This document shows positions 26,144 to 34,262 of a stretch of DNA of 64,000 nucleotides, piece after piece. The stretch comes from an uncultured Candidatus Binatia bacterium (GTDB lineage Bacteria; Desulfobacterota; Binatia; UBA9968; JAJDTQ01), in contig OY282432.1 of the NCBI GenBank assembly GCA_958295985.1, forward strand, positions 1,116,001 through 1,180,000, given 5' to 3'. The notes beneath the pieces are model-generated. The model did no database searches and was not told where the DNA came from. It saw only the letters and a program-made list of their open reading frames with translations. Position 1 is the stretch's first letter. Each line of letters begins with the position of its first letter. The translations under genes were made by a program, and so were the position numbers.

Positions 26144-27031
26144 ATGATCCCTCCTCCCTTCGAGTATCTGACGCCGGATTCGCTTCCCGAAACGCTCGCG
26201 CTGCTCCGGCAATACGGCGATGAGGCGCGCCTCATGGCCGGAGGGCAATCCCTCCTCCCGATGCTGAAGCTGAGGCTGATCCGGCCGCGGGTGATCATCG
26301 ACATCGGCGGACTCCGGGAGTTGACCGACGTGACCGAGGACGGGGATTCGGTGCGGCTCGGCGCGCTGGTGACGGAGCGGACCCTGGAACGCACGCTCGA
26401 GGAACGCCAGCCGCTCCTTTCCGAAGCGGCCGCTAGCATCGGCGACGTCCACATTCGGAACCTGGGCACCATCGGCGGCACCCTGAGCCAGGCGGACCCG
26501 TCGGGCGACCTCGCCCCCGCGGTGCTGGCGCTGCAGGCGACCCTGACCGTTCGATCGGCCGGCGGCAGCCGGACCATCGCGGCGCACGAGTTCTTTTCCG
26601 GTCCTTACGACACCTGTCTGGCGGGCGACGAGATGGTGACGCACGTGGACGTGCCGGACCCGGCCGGTGTCCGGGGCCACGCCTACGTCAAGCTCGCGCG
26701 CCGGGCCGGCGATTACGCGGTGGTGGGGGCCGCGGCGCTGGTGAGCCTGTCGCCGGACGGCGCCTGCCGCGATTGCCGCGTCGCCCTCTGCGCCGTCGGT
26801 CCCACGGCTCTGGTTTGCCAAGCCTCGGGCGCGTCGCTGCGCGGCACCGGGTTGACCGACAGCGATCTGGCGGAAGCCGCGGTACTGGCCGGAAGGGACG
26901 CGGACCCGGTGAGCGACGTCCACGCGTCCGCGGAGTACCGGAGGCAGATGACGCCGGTGGTGGCCGTCCGGGCCCTGACCCGGGCGCGGGACAGAGCCCG
27001 GGCGCGGCTCGACGCGCCGCCGGCGCCGTGA
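26144..27031 (+). CDS. Mo-hydroxylase FAD subunit (CoxM/CutM type)
   Basis: 295 aa. FAD-binding subunit of the xanthine dehydrogenase/CO dehydrogenase family. FAD motifs AGGQSLLPMLKLRL (about residue 32) and NLGTIGGTLSQADPSGD (about 107) are clear, and the CO-dehydrogenase-medium C-terminal domain follows. Transfers electrons from the Fe-S subunit (next gene) to an acceptor. First of three subunits, 26144-29948. Confidence 0.93.
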   Translation: MIPPPFEYLTPDSLPETLALLRQYGDEARLMAGGQSLLPMLKLRLIRPRVIIDIGGLRELTDVTEDGDSVRLGALVTERTLERTLEERQPLLSEAAASIGDVHIRNLGTIGGTLSQADPSGDLAPAVLALQATLTVRSAGGSRTIAAHEFFSGPYDTCLAGDEMVTHVDVPDPAGVRGHAYVKLARRAGDYAVVGAAALVSLSPDGACRDCRVALCAVGPTALVCQASGASLRGTGLTDSDLAEAAVLAGRDADPVSDVHASAEYRRQMTPVVAVRALTRARDRARARLDAPPAP

Positions 27032-27048
27032 GCCGCGGAAGCAGGACC

Positions 27049-27519
27049 ATGCAACGGATCACCGTCCACACGACCATCAACGGAACGAGTTACTCGATCG
27101 AGGTGGAGCCGCGGCTTCTGCTGGTGGATCTCATCCGCGACAAGGCCGGCCTCAAGGGCACCCACGTGGGTTGCGACACCGGCAACTGCGGTGCCTGCAC
27201 CATCCTCATGGACGGCCTGACCGTGAAGTCGTGCCAGGTGCTGGCGCCACGGGCCCGGGGGGCGGAGATCCGCACGGTGGAAGGCCTGGCCCGGAACGGC
27301 GATCTGCATCCGATCCAGGAAGCGTTCTGGGAATGCGACGGGCTGGAGTGCGGCTTCTGCACCCCGGGCATGCTGATGACCACGGTGGCGTTTCTCGACG
27401 AGAATCCTCACCCTTCCGACGAGGAGATCCGCCGGGCCTACTCCGGCAACCTGTGCCGCTGCACCGGTTATCTGAACATCATCAAGGCGGTCAAGCAGGC
27501 GGCGGAGACGATGGGCTGA
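27049..27519 (+). CDS. Mo-hydroxylase 2Fe-2S subunit (CoxS/CutS type)
   Basis: 156 aa from the ATG at 27049. Two 2Fe-2S sites: ferredoxin-type GCDTGNCGACTILMDG...C and the alpha-helical GLECGFCTPGM...NLCRCTGYLNI. Passes electrons from the Mo site to the FAD subunit. Its stop overlaps the start of the large-subunit gene by one base. Confidence 0.96.
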   Translation: MQRITVHTTINGTSYSIEVEPRLLLVDLIRDKAGLKGTHVGCDTGNCGACTILMDGLTVKSCQVLAPRARGAEIRTVEGLARNGDLHPIQEAFWECDGLECGFCTPGMLMTTVAFLDENPHPSDEEIRRAYSGNLCRCTGYLNIIKAVKQAAETMG

Positions 27520-29948
27520 TGGCGACCTACGTCGGCAAGAGCATCAAGCGCAAGGAGTCCTTCGATTCCATCCAGGGGAAGAACACCTACCTCAGCGATG
27601 TCCACGTCCCCGGGATGCTCCACGCCTGCATCCACCGCAGTCCCTACGCCCACGCCCGGGTGGCGCGGGTGGACCTGTCGGAAGCGCTCGCGCAGCCCGG
27701 CGTGGTGACGGCCATGAGCGGTGAGGACGTCAGGCGGCTGTCCCGACCCATGGCGCCGTTTCCCTTCACCAAGACCAAGCCGTACACCAGCGACTATCCG
27801 CGGGTGCGGTTCGCCGACCACTACTGTCTGGCGGTGGAGCGGGTGCGCCACGTGGGCGAGGCCGTGGCAGTGGTGGTGTCGGAAGACCGCTACGCGGCGG
27901 CGGACGCGGCAGAGGCGGTGCGGGTGGAATACGAACCCTTGCCGCCGGTGGTGGACGTGGAGGCCGCGCTGGAGCCGGGGGCGGTCCGGCTCTACGAGGC
28001 CTGGCCCGACAATATCCAGTACGAGTTCCGTTTCAGCGAGGGACCGGTGGAGGAACTGCTGGGCGAGGCTTCGGTGGTGATCCGGGAAAGGATCGTCCAG
28101 CACCGCTACACGGGAACACCGCTGGAGACGCGGGGCGTCATCGCCAGCGTCGATCAAAGGGACAACCTCCTGACCCTGTGGTCTTCCACCCAGGTTCCCC
28201 ACGCGCTGCCGAACCTGGTTCTGGACACCCTCGGCCGCACCGATCTCAAGATCCGGGTGATCTCACCCACCATGGGCGGCGGCTTCGGCATCAAGTGGGC
28301 GTTCTATCCCGAAGAGGTGCTGATGCCGCTGCTGTCGCTTCGACTCAACCGGCCGGTGGGCTGGTGGGAGAGCCGCAGCGAGCACATGGTGGCTTCGCAC
28401 CACTCCCGAGCACAGGTGGACTACGTCGAGGCCGGCTTCGACCCGTCCGGCCGCATCACCGCCCTGAAGACCCAGGTCATCGTGGACCTCGGGGCCGCCT
28501 ACCCCAGCGGCGGCACGTCCCTGGCCTTCGTCACCGCGAACTTCATTCCCGGGCCCTACCGCGTGGACAACTACGCCACCACGTCCTTCGGCGTGGTCAC
28601 CAACAAGACCGCGGCCGGCCCCCATCGGGCCAACGGCAAGGCCGAGTCCAACTTCATCATGGAGCGGGTGATGGACCGGGCCGCTCTGGAACTGGGTCTG
28701 GGCAAGGACGAGATCCGGCTGCGGAACCTGATCCAGCCCCACGAGTTTCCCTACACCTGCGTCACCGGCTCTACCTACGACAGCGGCGACTACCCCGCGT
28801 GCCTCCGAAAGGCGCTGGAGCACGTGGACTACGGCGCTCTGCTGGCGGACCGGGACCGGCGCAGCGGGGAGGGCCGGTACCGGGGCATCGGCCTGGCGTT
28901 CATGCTGGAGCCTCTGAGCTCGCTCCGTCCCAACGCCTACAACGCGGGCTACGAGACCGTGACGGTGCGGGTGGACCCGGTGGGCAAGGCCTGGGTTTTC
29001 TCGGGCGACATGAACATGAGCATGAGCCACCGGACCACGCTGTCCCAGGTGGTGGCGGACGAGCTCGGCGTCCGCTACGAGGACGTTCAGGTGTTCGAAG
29101 GGGACAGCGCCCTGTGCTCGTCGTCCAGCGGGTCCTACGCGAGCCGGTTCTCGACGGTGACGCTTTCGGCCGCCATCAAGGCCTCCCGCGCGGTCAGGAG
29201 GAAAGTGCTGGCGATCGCGGCGCACGCGCTCCGGACCCATCCCGACGCCCTCGAATGCACCGGCGGCATGGTGTTGAGCCAGGAAAAGCCCGGCGTTGCG
29301 CTCACCGTCAAGGAAGTGGCCAACATCGCCTACTACTCCATCAATCAGTTGCCCGGGAACATGGACCCGGGCCTCCACGACACCCACTACTTCATCAACC
29401 CCAACACGAGCTTCGAGCCGGACGCCAAGGGCCGGACCTCGAACTTCTCGACCTTTCCCTACGCCGTGCACGTGGCCTACGTGGAAGTGGACGCCGCCAC
29501 CGGTGAGACCACGATCCTCCGGTATCTCGGCGTGGACGACTCCGGCAACATGGTGAACCCGATGATCGTCGATACCCAGGTCACCGGCGCCATCTCCCAC
29601 GGCGTAGGGGGCGCGTTTCTCGAAGAGCTGGTGTATGACGACCAGGGACAGATCCTGTCCGGCAATTTTGCCGACTATCTGATTCCGTCCATGGCGGAGA
29701 TGCCGGACCTGGAGCTCCATCACATGGTGACGCCCGCGCCCTTCACCCCGGGCGGGTTCAAGGGGGCGGGGGAAATCGGCGCCATCGGCCCGCCGGTGGT
29801 GCTGGCCAGCGCGGTGGAGGATGCGCTGGCGCCCCTGGGGGTGAAGATCATGAGGCTGCCGCTCAAGCCGGAGAACGTCTGGCGGGCGATACGGGAACAA
29901 CGAGACGGCACAACGGGAGAAGAGACCGCAACAGGAGAAGAGACATGA
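27519..29948 (+). CDS. Mo-hydroxylase large (Mo-binding) subunit
   Basis: 809 aa from ATG at 27519. Xanthine dehydrogenase family: PTMGGGFGIKW (Mo-pterin loop), the active-site loop AAGPHRANGKAESNF, and the catalytic Glu in GGFKGAGEIGAIGPP. CO dehydrogenases have AYRCSFR and other members AYRGAGR in the loop; here the sequence is PHRANG, so CO oxidation is unlikely and an organic substrate is expected. A 15-bp duplication gives a TGEETATGEET tail. Ends in a 4-bp overlap with the next gene. Confidence 0.92.
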   Translation: MATYVGKSIKRKESFDSIQGKNTYLSDVHVPGMLHACIHRSPYAHARVARVDLSEALAQPGVVTAMSGEDVRRLSRPMAPFPFTKTKPYTSDYPRVRFADHYCLAVERVRHVGEAVAVVVSEDRYAAADAAEAVRVEYEPLPPVVDVEAALEPGAVRLYEAWPDNIQYEFRFSEGPVEELLGEASVVIRERIVQHRYTGTPLETRGVIASVDQRDNLLTLWSSTQVPHALPNLVLDTLGRTDLKIRVISPTMGGGFGIKWAFYPEEVLMPLLSLRLNRPVGWWESRSEHMVASHHSRAQVDYVEAGFDPSGRITALKTQVIVDLGAAYPSGGTSLAFVTANFIPGPYRVDNYATTSFGVVTNKTAAGPHRANGKAESNFIMERVMDRAALELGLGKDEIRLRNLIQPHEFPYTCVTGSTYDSGDYPACLRKALEHVDYGALLADRDRRSGEGRYRGIGLAFMLEPLSSLRPNAYNAGYETVTVRVDPVGKAWVFSGDMNMSMSHRTTLSQVVADELGVRYEDVQVFEGDSALCSSSSGSYASRFSTVTLSAAIKASRAVRRKVLAIAAHALRTHPDALECTGGMVLSQEKPGVALTVKEVANIAYYSINQLPGNMDPGLHDTHYFINPNTSFEPDAKGRTSNFSTFPYAVHVAYVEVDAATGETTILRYLGVDDSGNMVNPMIVDTQVTGAISHGVGGAFLEELVYDDQGQILSGNFADYLIPSMAEMPDLELHHMVTPAPFTPGGFKGAGEIGAIGPPVVLASAVEDALAPLGVKIMRLPLKPENVWRAIREQRDGTTGEETATGEET

Positions 29949-30808
29949 GCGACGCAGGGAACGGCTTTACGGAACGGGCGACCCGTGAACTGGCGCGGGT
30001 GGCGGCGATCTTTGCCGCGGGCGAGGCGGAGATCGCCGATACCTATTTCAAATGGGATCAGCGGGACCGCGACAAGGAAGTGATCTGGCTCACCAAGCAG
30101 GCGGGCCGGGAGATCGAGAGCACCTTCACGGGCCTCAAGGAGATCGTCGAGAAGGTGGGCGGCGATCTGGCAAGCTCCGATCAGTACTGGGTCGATCAGT
30201 GGGCCGGCGACGTGGACCGGAACTGGCTGGAGGAGAATCTCCACCGGACCAGGCAGGAGCTCAACCACGGCAACCTGTGCGTCGATATCATCGAATGGCT
30301 CACCGGCGAGCCCTTGGACATCAAGGAGGTGGTGCGCCGGTACAACCGCTGGAACCCCGACCCGACGCTGCCCGACATGGAGGAATGGGTGCGGCTGGCG
30401 GAGGTCTTCAGGGAGCAGGAGGCGCGGCAGGAGTCCTGGGCAAGGCTGATCAATTCCCAGGGGCTGCTCGAAGGCGGCAGTTGCGGCCTGTTCTACGCCG
30501 CGACCCAACTAGAGGGCAGCGAGCTCAACGACCGGTTGGCCAGGGCGTTCAAGGTGGTGCTCGACGACGAGCGCGGCCACGGGCCGGCCAACGTGTACCA
30601 GATCGCCGATGCCTTCACCACCGAGGAGGCGGTGGACGGCGCCAGGGAGTTGATGGTGGAGCGGGGCGTGCAGCGCCTGCGCATGCGCAACGAGCAGTTC
30701 AGCCGTCCCATCGACGAGGCGCGCATCCAGGAGATCGCCCAGGGCAGGATCGGGCTCGACGTGACCCGCGAGATATGGGGCGACACCCTGGCGCGGTTCA
30801 TCGACTGA
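29945..30808 (+). CDS. ferritin-like (putative diiron) protein
   Basis: 287 aa, translationally coupled to the Mo-hydroxylase (ATGA overlap). Mostly helical. Candidate iron ligands: Glu in GEAEIADTYF, ExxH in RQELNHGN (also EENLH), Glu in FREQEARQESW, and ExxH in DDERGHGPAN, the order E, ExxH, E, ExxH of ferritin-like diiron proteins. Coupling to the hydroxylase suggests a monooxygenase-like or accessory role. No specific family recognised; family call is inference from the motif pattern. Confidence 0.5.
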   Translation: MSDAGNGFTERATRELARVAAIFAAGEAEIADTYFKWDQRDRDKEVIWLTKQAGREIESTFTGLKEIVEKVGGDLASSDQYWVDQWAGDVDRNWLEENLHRTRQELNHGNLCVDIIEWLTGEPLDIKEVVRRYNRWNPDPTLPDMEEWVRLAEVFREQEARQESWARLINSQGLLEGGSCGLFYAATQLEGSELNDRLARAFKVVLDDERGHGPANVYQIADAFTTEEAVDGARELMVERGVQRLRMRNEQFSRPIDEARIQEIAQGRIGLDVTREIWGDTLARFID

Positions 30809-30835
30809 ACCCGCTCCGGTTGAGGAAACCCCGAC

Positions 30836-31618
30836 GTGGCGTCTTGCATCGAGCTGGAGAGCAGGGACGGCATCGCGTTCATCACGTTGAACCGGCCTGA
30901 CAGGCTCAACGCCATGAACGAGGAGATGTGGGCGGAGCTGGGGCGCGTGTGGGACGCGTTCGCCGCGGATGCGGGTCTGCGGGTGGCGGTGGTCAGCGGC
31001 GCCGGCGACAGAGCGTTCTCCACCGGCATGGACCTGAAGGAGCGCGCCGCGGCCGGCGATCCCCGGGCGCGCGAGTTCTGGACCTCGGCCCTGGCCCGGG
31101 ACCCGGGCCGCCGGGAACCCGTGTGGAAACCCATGATCGCCGCGGTGCAGGGATATTGCCTGGCGGGGGGCTTCGAGATCGCCCTGTCCTGCGACATCCG
31201 TATCTGCAGCGAGGACGCCGCCTTCGGCCTGCCGGAGATCAAGCGGGGGTTCTTCCCCGGTAGTTCGGGGACCGTGCGGCTGCCCCGCATCATGCCGTTG
31301 GGGATGGCCCTGGAGATGCTCTACACCGGTGCCTCCATCTCCGCGGCCGAGGCCTTCCGGTGCGGTCTGGTGAACCGGGTGGTGCCGCGCGACGATCTGA
31401 TGGCCGAGGCCGAGAACCTGGCCCGGGCCATCGCCGATGGGCCGCCGCTGGCCGTGCAGGCGGTCAAGGAGGTGGTGTTGCGCGGGCTCGACCTGCCGCT
31501 GGCCGACGCCATCCGCTTCGAGGCCGGTTTCCGCGCCATGGTGGGCGGCACCGAGGATGCCCGTGAAGGCCCGGTGGCCTTCAGCGAGAAGCGCAAGCCG
31601 CGGTTCAAGGGGCGTTGA
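30836..31618 (+). CDS. enoyl-CoA hydratase/isomerase family protein
   Basis: 260 aa from a GTG at 30836. Crotonase fold: oxyanion-hole segments AFSTGMDLKERAAAG and CLAGGFEIALSCDIRI, with later ALEMLYTGASISAAEAFRCGLVN and a catalytic Glu candidate in LPEIKRGFFPGSSGT. Acts on CoA thioesters, which fits the upstream CoA ligase. Follows the ferritin-like gene by 27 bp and precedes the UbiD-type gene. Confidence 0.9.
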   Translation: MASCIELESRDGIAFITLNRPDRLNAMNEEMWAELGRVWDAFAADAGLRVAVVSGAGDRAFSTGMDLKERAAAGDPRAREFWTSALARDPGRREPVWKPMIAAVQGYCLAGGFEIALSCDIRICSEDAAFGLPEIKRGFFPGSSGTVRLPRIMPLGMALEMLYTGASISAAEAFRCGLVNRVVPRDDLMAEAENLARAIADGPPLAVQAVKEVVLRGLDLPLADAIRFEAGFRAMVGGTEDAREGPVAFSEKRKPRFKGR

Positions 31619-31707
31619 CGACGCCGACTTCCAGGAGCCTGTCCCAGTAAGCGAATCGTAGTAGATTCCTGCTTGCCCGGACAGGCGCGCGGGGACGAGG
31701 AAGCGGA

Positions 31708-33336
31708 ATGTACCAAGATCTCAGGGAGTATATCGCCCTCCTGGAAGAGCGGGACCTGCTGGTCCGCGTGGCCTGTCCGGTGGACAAGGACACGGAGTTG
31801 CATCCGCTGGTGCGCTGGCAGTTCCTGGGGTTGCCGGATCACCAGCGCAAGGCCTTTCTCTTCGAGAACGTGGTGGATGCCAAGGGCAGGCGGTACGAGA
31901 CCCCGGTGCTCCTGGGAGCGCTGGCCTCCAACGAGGCCATCTATGGCCTGGGCATGGGCTGCGAGCCGGGCCAGAGCTTCGAGAAGTGGTCCGCCGCGGT
32001 GGCGCATCCGATGGCGCCGGAGATGGTGGCCACCGGTCCGGTCAAGGAGGAGGTCCACGTCGGCGACGGCCTCCTCGACCACGGCGGCCTGGACGAGTTT
32101 CCGGTGCCCATCTCGACCCCGGGTTTCGACAACGGCCCGTACCTGACCGCGTGTCACTGGGTGACCAAGGACCCGGAAACCGGTATCCGCAACGTGGGCA
32201 ACTACCGGGGCCAGATCAAGTCCCCCACCCGGACCGGCGTCTACCTGATCAGCGCCCAGCAGGACCTGGCCATACACTGGAACAAGGCCAGCGCCCTCGG
32301 CCAACCGCTGCCCGCGGCCGGCGTCATCGGCGCGGTGCCGTGCCTCTCCTACGTTGCGGTGCAGAAGATCGCCTACGGGGTGGACGAGCTCGGCGTCGCC
32401 GGCGGCATCCTGGGCCGGCCCATGCAGCTCGTCAAGTGCGAGACCGTGGACCTGGAGGTCCCGGCCGACGCGGAGATCGTCATCGAGGGCCACATCCGCA
32501 CGGACGTGCTCGAGCCCGAGGGCCCCTTCGGGGAATCCCACGGGTACATGGACCCCCGCAGCCTGAGCCCGGTCTTCGAGGTGACCTGCATCACCCACCG
32601 GAAGAATCCCCACTACGTGGGTGTGCTGAGCCAGGTGACGCCGAGCGAGAGCAGCAAGATCAAGCACCGGGGATGGGAGTCGCTGGTGCTGGACCATCTG
32701 CGCAACCACTGCAACCTCAAGAGCGTGGTGCGGGTGGGCATGCACGAGCCGCTGGTGAACCTGCGCCAGTTCGTGGTGGTGCAGATGCGCAAGAGCCACA
32801 AGCTCGAGCCGTGGCAGGCCATGATGGCGGTGCTGGGTTTCCGCTACGACCTCGGCAAGGTGGTGATCGCGGTGGATGACGACATCGACCCCGAGAACTT
32901 CGCCGCGGTCAACTGGGCCATCTGTCACCGCTCGCAGCCGCACCGGGACGTGCGCGTCATCGAAGGCCGGCAGACGGTGCACTCGCCCATCAACCTGGTG
33001 CGCCTGCACGGCCACGCCGGCGACTATGACAGCGAGGACTCCTCCCTGCTCATCGACGCCACCCGGAAGGCGGAGTTCCCGCCGGTGTCCCTGCCCACGC
33101 AGGAGTTCATGGAACGGGCGAAGAAGCTGTGGCAGGAGCTGGGGATGCCGGAGTTGAAGTACGGCAGCCCGTGGCACGGTTATTCCCTGGGCCTGTGGCC
33201 GGCGGAGCTCGACGACGAGGCGGCCCTGGCGGTGAAGGGCGAGCACCATCGCATCGGCGCCAAGCTGGACCGGCGCGCCGTGCCCGTGGAGCGCGGCGAG
33301 ACGCTGCAGGACGTGCAGAAGCGATGGAAGCCGTAG
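31708..33336 (+). CDS. UbiD-family prFMN-dependent (de)carboxylase
   Basis: 542 aa. UbiD family enzymes carry prenylated FMN and (de)carboxylate aromatic or alpha,beta-unsaturated acids. Family segments: NVGNYRGQIKSPTRTGVYL (cofactor-binding Arg region), the catalytic Glu region LEPEGPFGESHGYM, ESSKIKHRGWESLVL and VAVDDDIDPENFAAVNWA. UbiX, which makes prFMN, is not in the window. Placement with a CoA ligase and hydratase recalls phthaloyl-CoA decarboxylase and related catabolic UbiDs. Confidence 0.93.
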   Translation: MYQDLREYIALLEERDLLVRVACPVDKDTELHPLVRWQFLGLPDHQRKAFLFENVVDAKGRRYETPVLLGALASNEAIYGLGMGCEPGQSFEKWSAAVAHPMAPEMVATGPVKEEVHVGDGLLDHGGLDEFPVPISTPGFDNGPYLTACHWVTKDPETGIRNVGNYRGQIKSPTRTGVYLISAQQDLAIHWNKASALGQPLPAAGVIGAVPCLSYVAVQKIAYGVDELGVAGGILGRPMQLVKCETVDLEVPADAEIVIEGHIRTDVLEPEGPFGESHGYMDPRSLSPVFEVTCITHRKNPHYVGVLSQVTPSESSKIKHRGWESLVLDHLRNHCNLKSVVRVGMHEPLVNLRQFVVVQMRKSHKLEPWQAMMAVLGFRYDLGKVVIAVDDDIDPENFAAVNWAICHRSQPHRDVRVIEGRQTVHSPINLVRLHGHAGDYDSEDSSLLIDATRKAEFPPVSLPTQEFMERAKKLWQELGMPELKYGSPWHGYSLGLWPAELDDEAALAVKGEHHRIGAKLDRRAVPVERGETLQDVQKRWKP

Positions 33337-33354
33337 GGGCGGTTTCAAACCCGC
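33333..33354. repeat. palindromic intergenic repeat, copy 2
   Basis: GTAGGGGCGGTTTCAAACCC, then GC. The TAG stop of the UbiD gene (33334-33336) lies inside it. Imperfect hairpin. Confidence 0.6.
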
Positions 33355-33377
33355 TCGCGTGAAGGGCATCACGCGCA

Positions 33378-34127
33378 ATGGCGGTTGACGGCACCCTGGT
33401 CCTGGTGGCCCTGACGATTTTCTTCGCGGGTTTCGTCAAGGGCGCCACCGGCATGGGGTTTCCCCTCATCGCCACGCCCATGCTGACGCTGCTGCTCGAC
33501 ATCAGGATGGCCATCGTCGTGCTGCTCCTCCCCAGCGTGGTGATGGACCTGAGCCAGATCTTTCGCCGCGGCGTTCCCACGGCCATTTTCCGGCGCTTCT
33601 CGTCCATGTTCCTGTTCGCCCTGGCGGGTGTGTTCCTGGGCGTCTGGGAGCTGACCCGGCTTCCCCTGTGGGTGCTGAACCTGATCCTGGGAACGGTCGT
33701 CATCGTCTTTGCCGGGTCCGGGCTGTTCGCGTTGACCCTCACCACCTCCCGGCGGGCGGAGCCCCTGATGTCCCCGGTCATGGGATTCGCCGGAGGCTTT
33801 TTCCTGGGACTGACCAACACCATGGGTCCGGTCATGGCGCTTTACCTCCACGGCCTCAGGCTCGACAAGGCCGAGTTCGTGAAGGCCATCTCCACCGCGT
33901 TCATCATGGCCAAGTTCTGGCAGGTCGTCGCCATCTCCACCTGGGGCCTGTTCACCGCCGAAGCGCTGAAGCTCTCGTTGTTCGTCACCGCGTTCGTCCT
34001 GGTGAGTTTCTACCTGGGTCTGCGGACCCAGGACCGCATCCGCCAGCGGGTTTTCAACCGCGCCATCCTGGCGCTGCTGATCCTCAGCGGGCTGATGCTG
34101 GTCTACCGCGCCCTGAATGCAACGTAA
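33378..34127 (+). CDS. TauE/SafE family sulfite/organic-anion exporter
   Basis: 249 aa, about eight hydrophobic segments. Opening repeat FFAGFVKGATGMGFPLIATP and second repeat VMGFAGGFFLGLTNTMGPVMALYL carry the two G-rich family motifs. Family members move sulfite or C2-sulfonates across the inner membrane. It starts 41 bp after the decarboxylase gene, so export or uptake of a pathway acid is possible. Confidence 0.88.
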   Translation: MAVDGTLVLVALTIFFAGFVKGATGMGFPLIATPMLTLLLDIRMAIVVLLLPSVVMDLSQIFRRGVPTAIFRRFSSMFLFALAGVFLGVWELTRLPLWVLNLILGTVVIVFAGSGLFALTLTTSRRAEPLMSPVMGFAGGFFLGLTNTMGPVMALYLHGLRLDKAEFVKAISTAFIMAKFWQVVAISTWGLFTAEALKLSLFVTAFVLVSFYLGLRTQDRIRQRVFNRAILALLILSGLMLVYRALNAT

Positions 34128-34148
34128 CGCCGATGTCCAGAAACCTCA

Positions 34149-34168
34149 GGGCGGGTTTCAAATCCGCC
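34149..34168. repeat. palindromic intergenic repeat, copy 3
   Basis: GGGCGGGTTTCAAATCCGCC, one mismatch from a perfect hairpin; same family as 25039 and 33333. Confidence 0.6.
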
Positions 34169-34262
34169 TGTGCGAGGGTCCTGCATACGGTTCCGGCGAA
34201 AGCGACACCGAATCGAGGGCACACCCGTGCCATCTTCGTGCGCTATCTGCTATACGCATCTC

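Noticed and set aside
29880-29948. Short tandem repeat at the end of the Mo-hydroxylase large subunit
   Set aside because: A simple local duplication that adds about five residues; no sign of a functional element.
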